From: Microlunatus endophyticus
GTDB taxonomy: Bacteria; Actinomycetota; Actinomycetes; Propionibacteriales; Propionibacteriaceae
Assembly (NCBI RefSeq): GCF_014646195.1
Contig: NZ_BMMZ01000001.1
Span: 558,001 to 622,000, forward strand
Length of the DNA stretch: 64,000 nt
Reading direction: 5' to 3'
In this document: positions 63,868 through 64,000 of the stretch, piece by piece
How positions within the stretch are numbered: the first letter of the stretch is position 1
Layout: every line of letters begins with the position of its first letter
Notes under the pieces: generated by a model
Database searches by the model: none
What the model was told of the DNA's origin: nothing
What the model saw: only the letters and a program-made list of their open reading frames with translations
Program-made: the position numbers and the translations under genes

Positions 63868-64000
63868 ATGACCGAACGTTCCACGAATCTCCAGTCCGAC
63901 CGCGCGACCGACTTCGAGGCCGAGGTCAACTACGACGGCGAGCAGCTCGACCTGGCCGACCGCATTTCGTTGCGCCGGGTCGCCGGGATGTCGACCGAGC
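63868..64000 (+). CDS. hflX: GTPase HflX, N-terminal part
   Basis: From the ATG at 63868 the frame is open to the window edge and encodes a Ser/Thr-rich start, then an acidic stretch and DLADRISLRRVAGMSTE, the usual lead-in to the HflX N-terminal domain in actinobacteria. HflX is a ribosome-associated GTPase that splits stalled ribosomes after stress. The name also rests on the dapF-hflX order. The G domain lies outside the window. Confidence 0.75.
   Translation, partial: MTERSTNLQSDRATDFEAEVNYDGEQLDLADRISLRRVAGMSTE

Overview
The window is GC-rich chromosomal DNA of an actinobacterium, most likely of the Propionibacteriales (Microlunatus-like). This is inferred from the conserved gene order, from RNase Y occurring with actinobacterial clgR, DUF3046 and recX, and from the many start codons placed 6-8 nt after a -10 box (leaderless mRNAs). 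I see no rRNA, tRNA, CRISPR array or insertion sequence.

Backbone genes appear in an order known from other actinobacteria: a DUF3515 lipoprotein (partial), a stand-alone Lrp ligand-binding domain and thiL (1-1420); cobT-cobS-cobU for cobalamin lower-ligand assembly (1626-4031); ftsK (4852-7473); rimO-pgsA-cinA-clgR (16329-19546); lhr (22791-27410); DUF3046 (29640-29834); recA-recX (48987-50739); rny (51061-52689); miaB (57850-59382) and miaA-dapF-hflX (61383-end).

Accessory blocks are set between these. 7486-9060: a TetR repressor and an SDR enzyme facing each other across a 32-bp palindrome. 9183-14123: a translationally coupled ABC-ABC-phosphotransferase operon with a long leader containing a consensus CRP site. 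14152-15935: an MFS exporter coupled to a P-loop kinase, preceded by a perfect CIRCE (HrcA) element. 19503-22794: a DHA2-type exporter with a possible leader peptide, and a TetR/hydrolase pair with a perfect 18-bp operator. 27448-29586: an AGE-family sugar isomerase and a frameshifted proline iminopeptidase. 29837-48597: a DJ-1 protein, PepC, an oligopeptide ABC transporter with two paralogous binding proteins, a LacI regulator, a MocR-type aminotransferase, a zinc dehydrogenase, a TetR/hydrolase pair, a succinate-semialdehyde dehydrogenase, a sulfotransferase and a metabolite symporter. 52705-57718: a small secreted protein, gluABCD and an aldose 1-epimerase. 59494-61278: an unknown coiled-coil/membrane gene interrupted by an in-frame TAA, and a small Rv0909-like protein.

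The observations most worth checking are the CIRCE element in front of the MFS-kinase operon; a recA control region with both a LexA box and a PafBC-type promoter; the leader of the ABC-ABC-kinase operon; the strong excess of TTGATC/TTGATCAA words; and two broken genes (pip and the split gene at 59494-61068).
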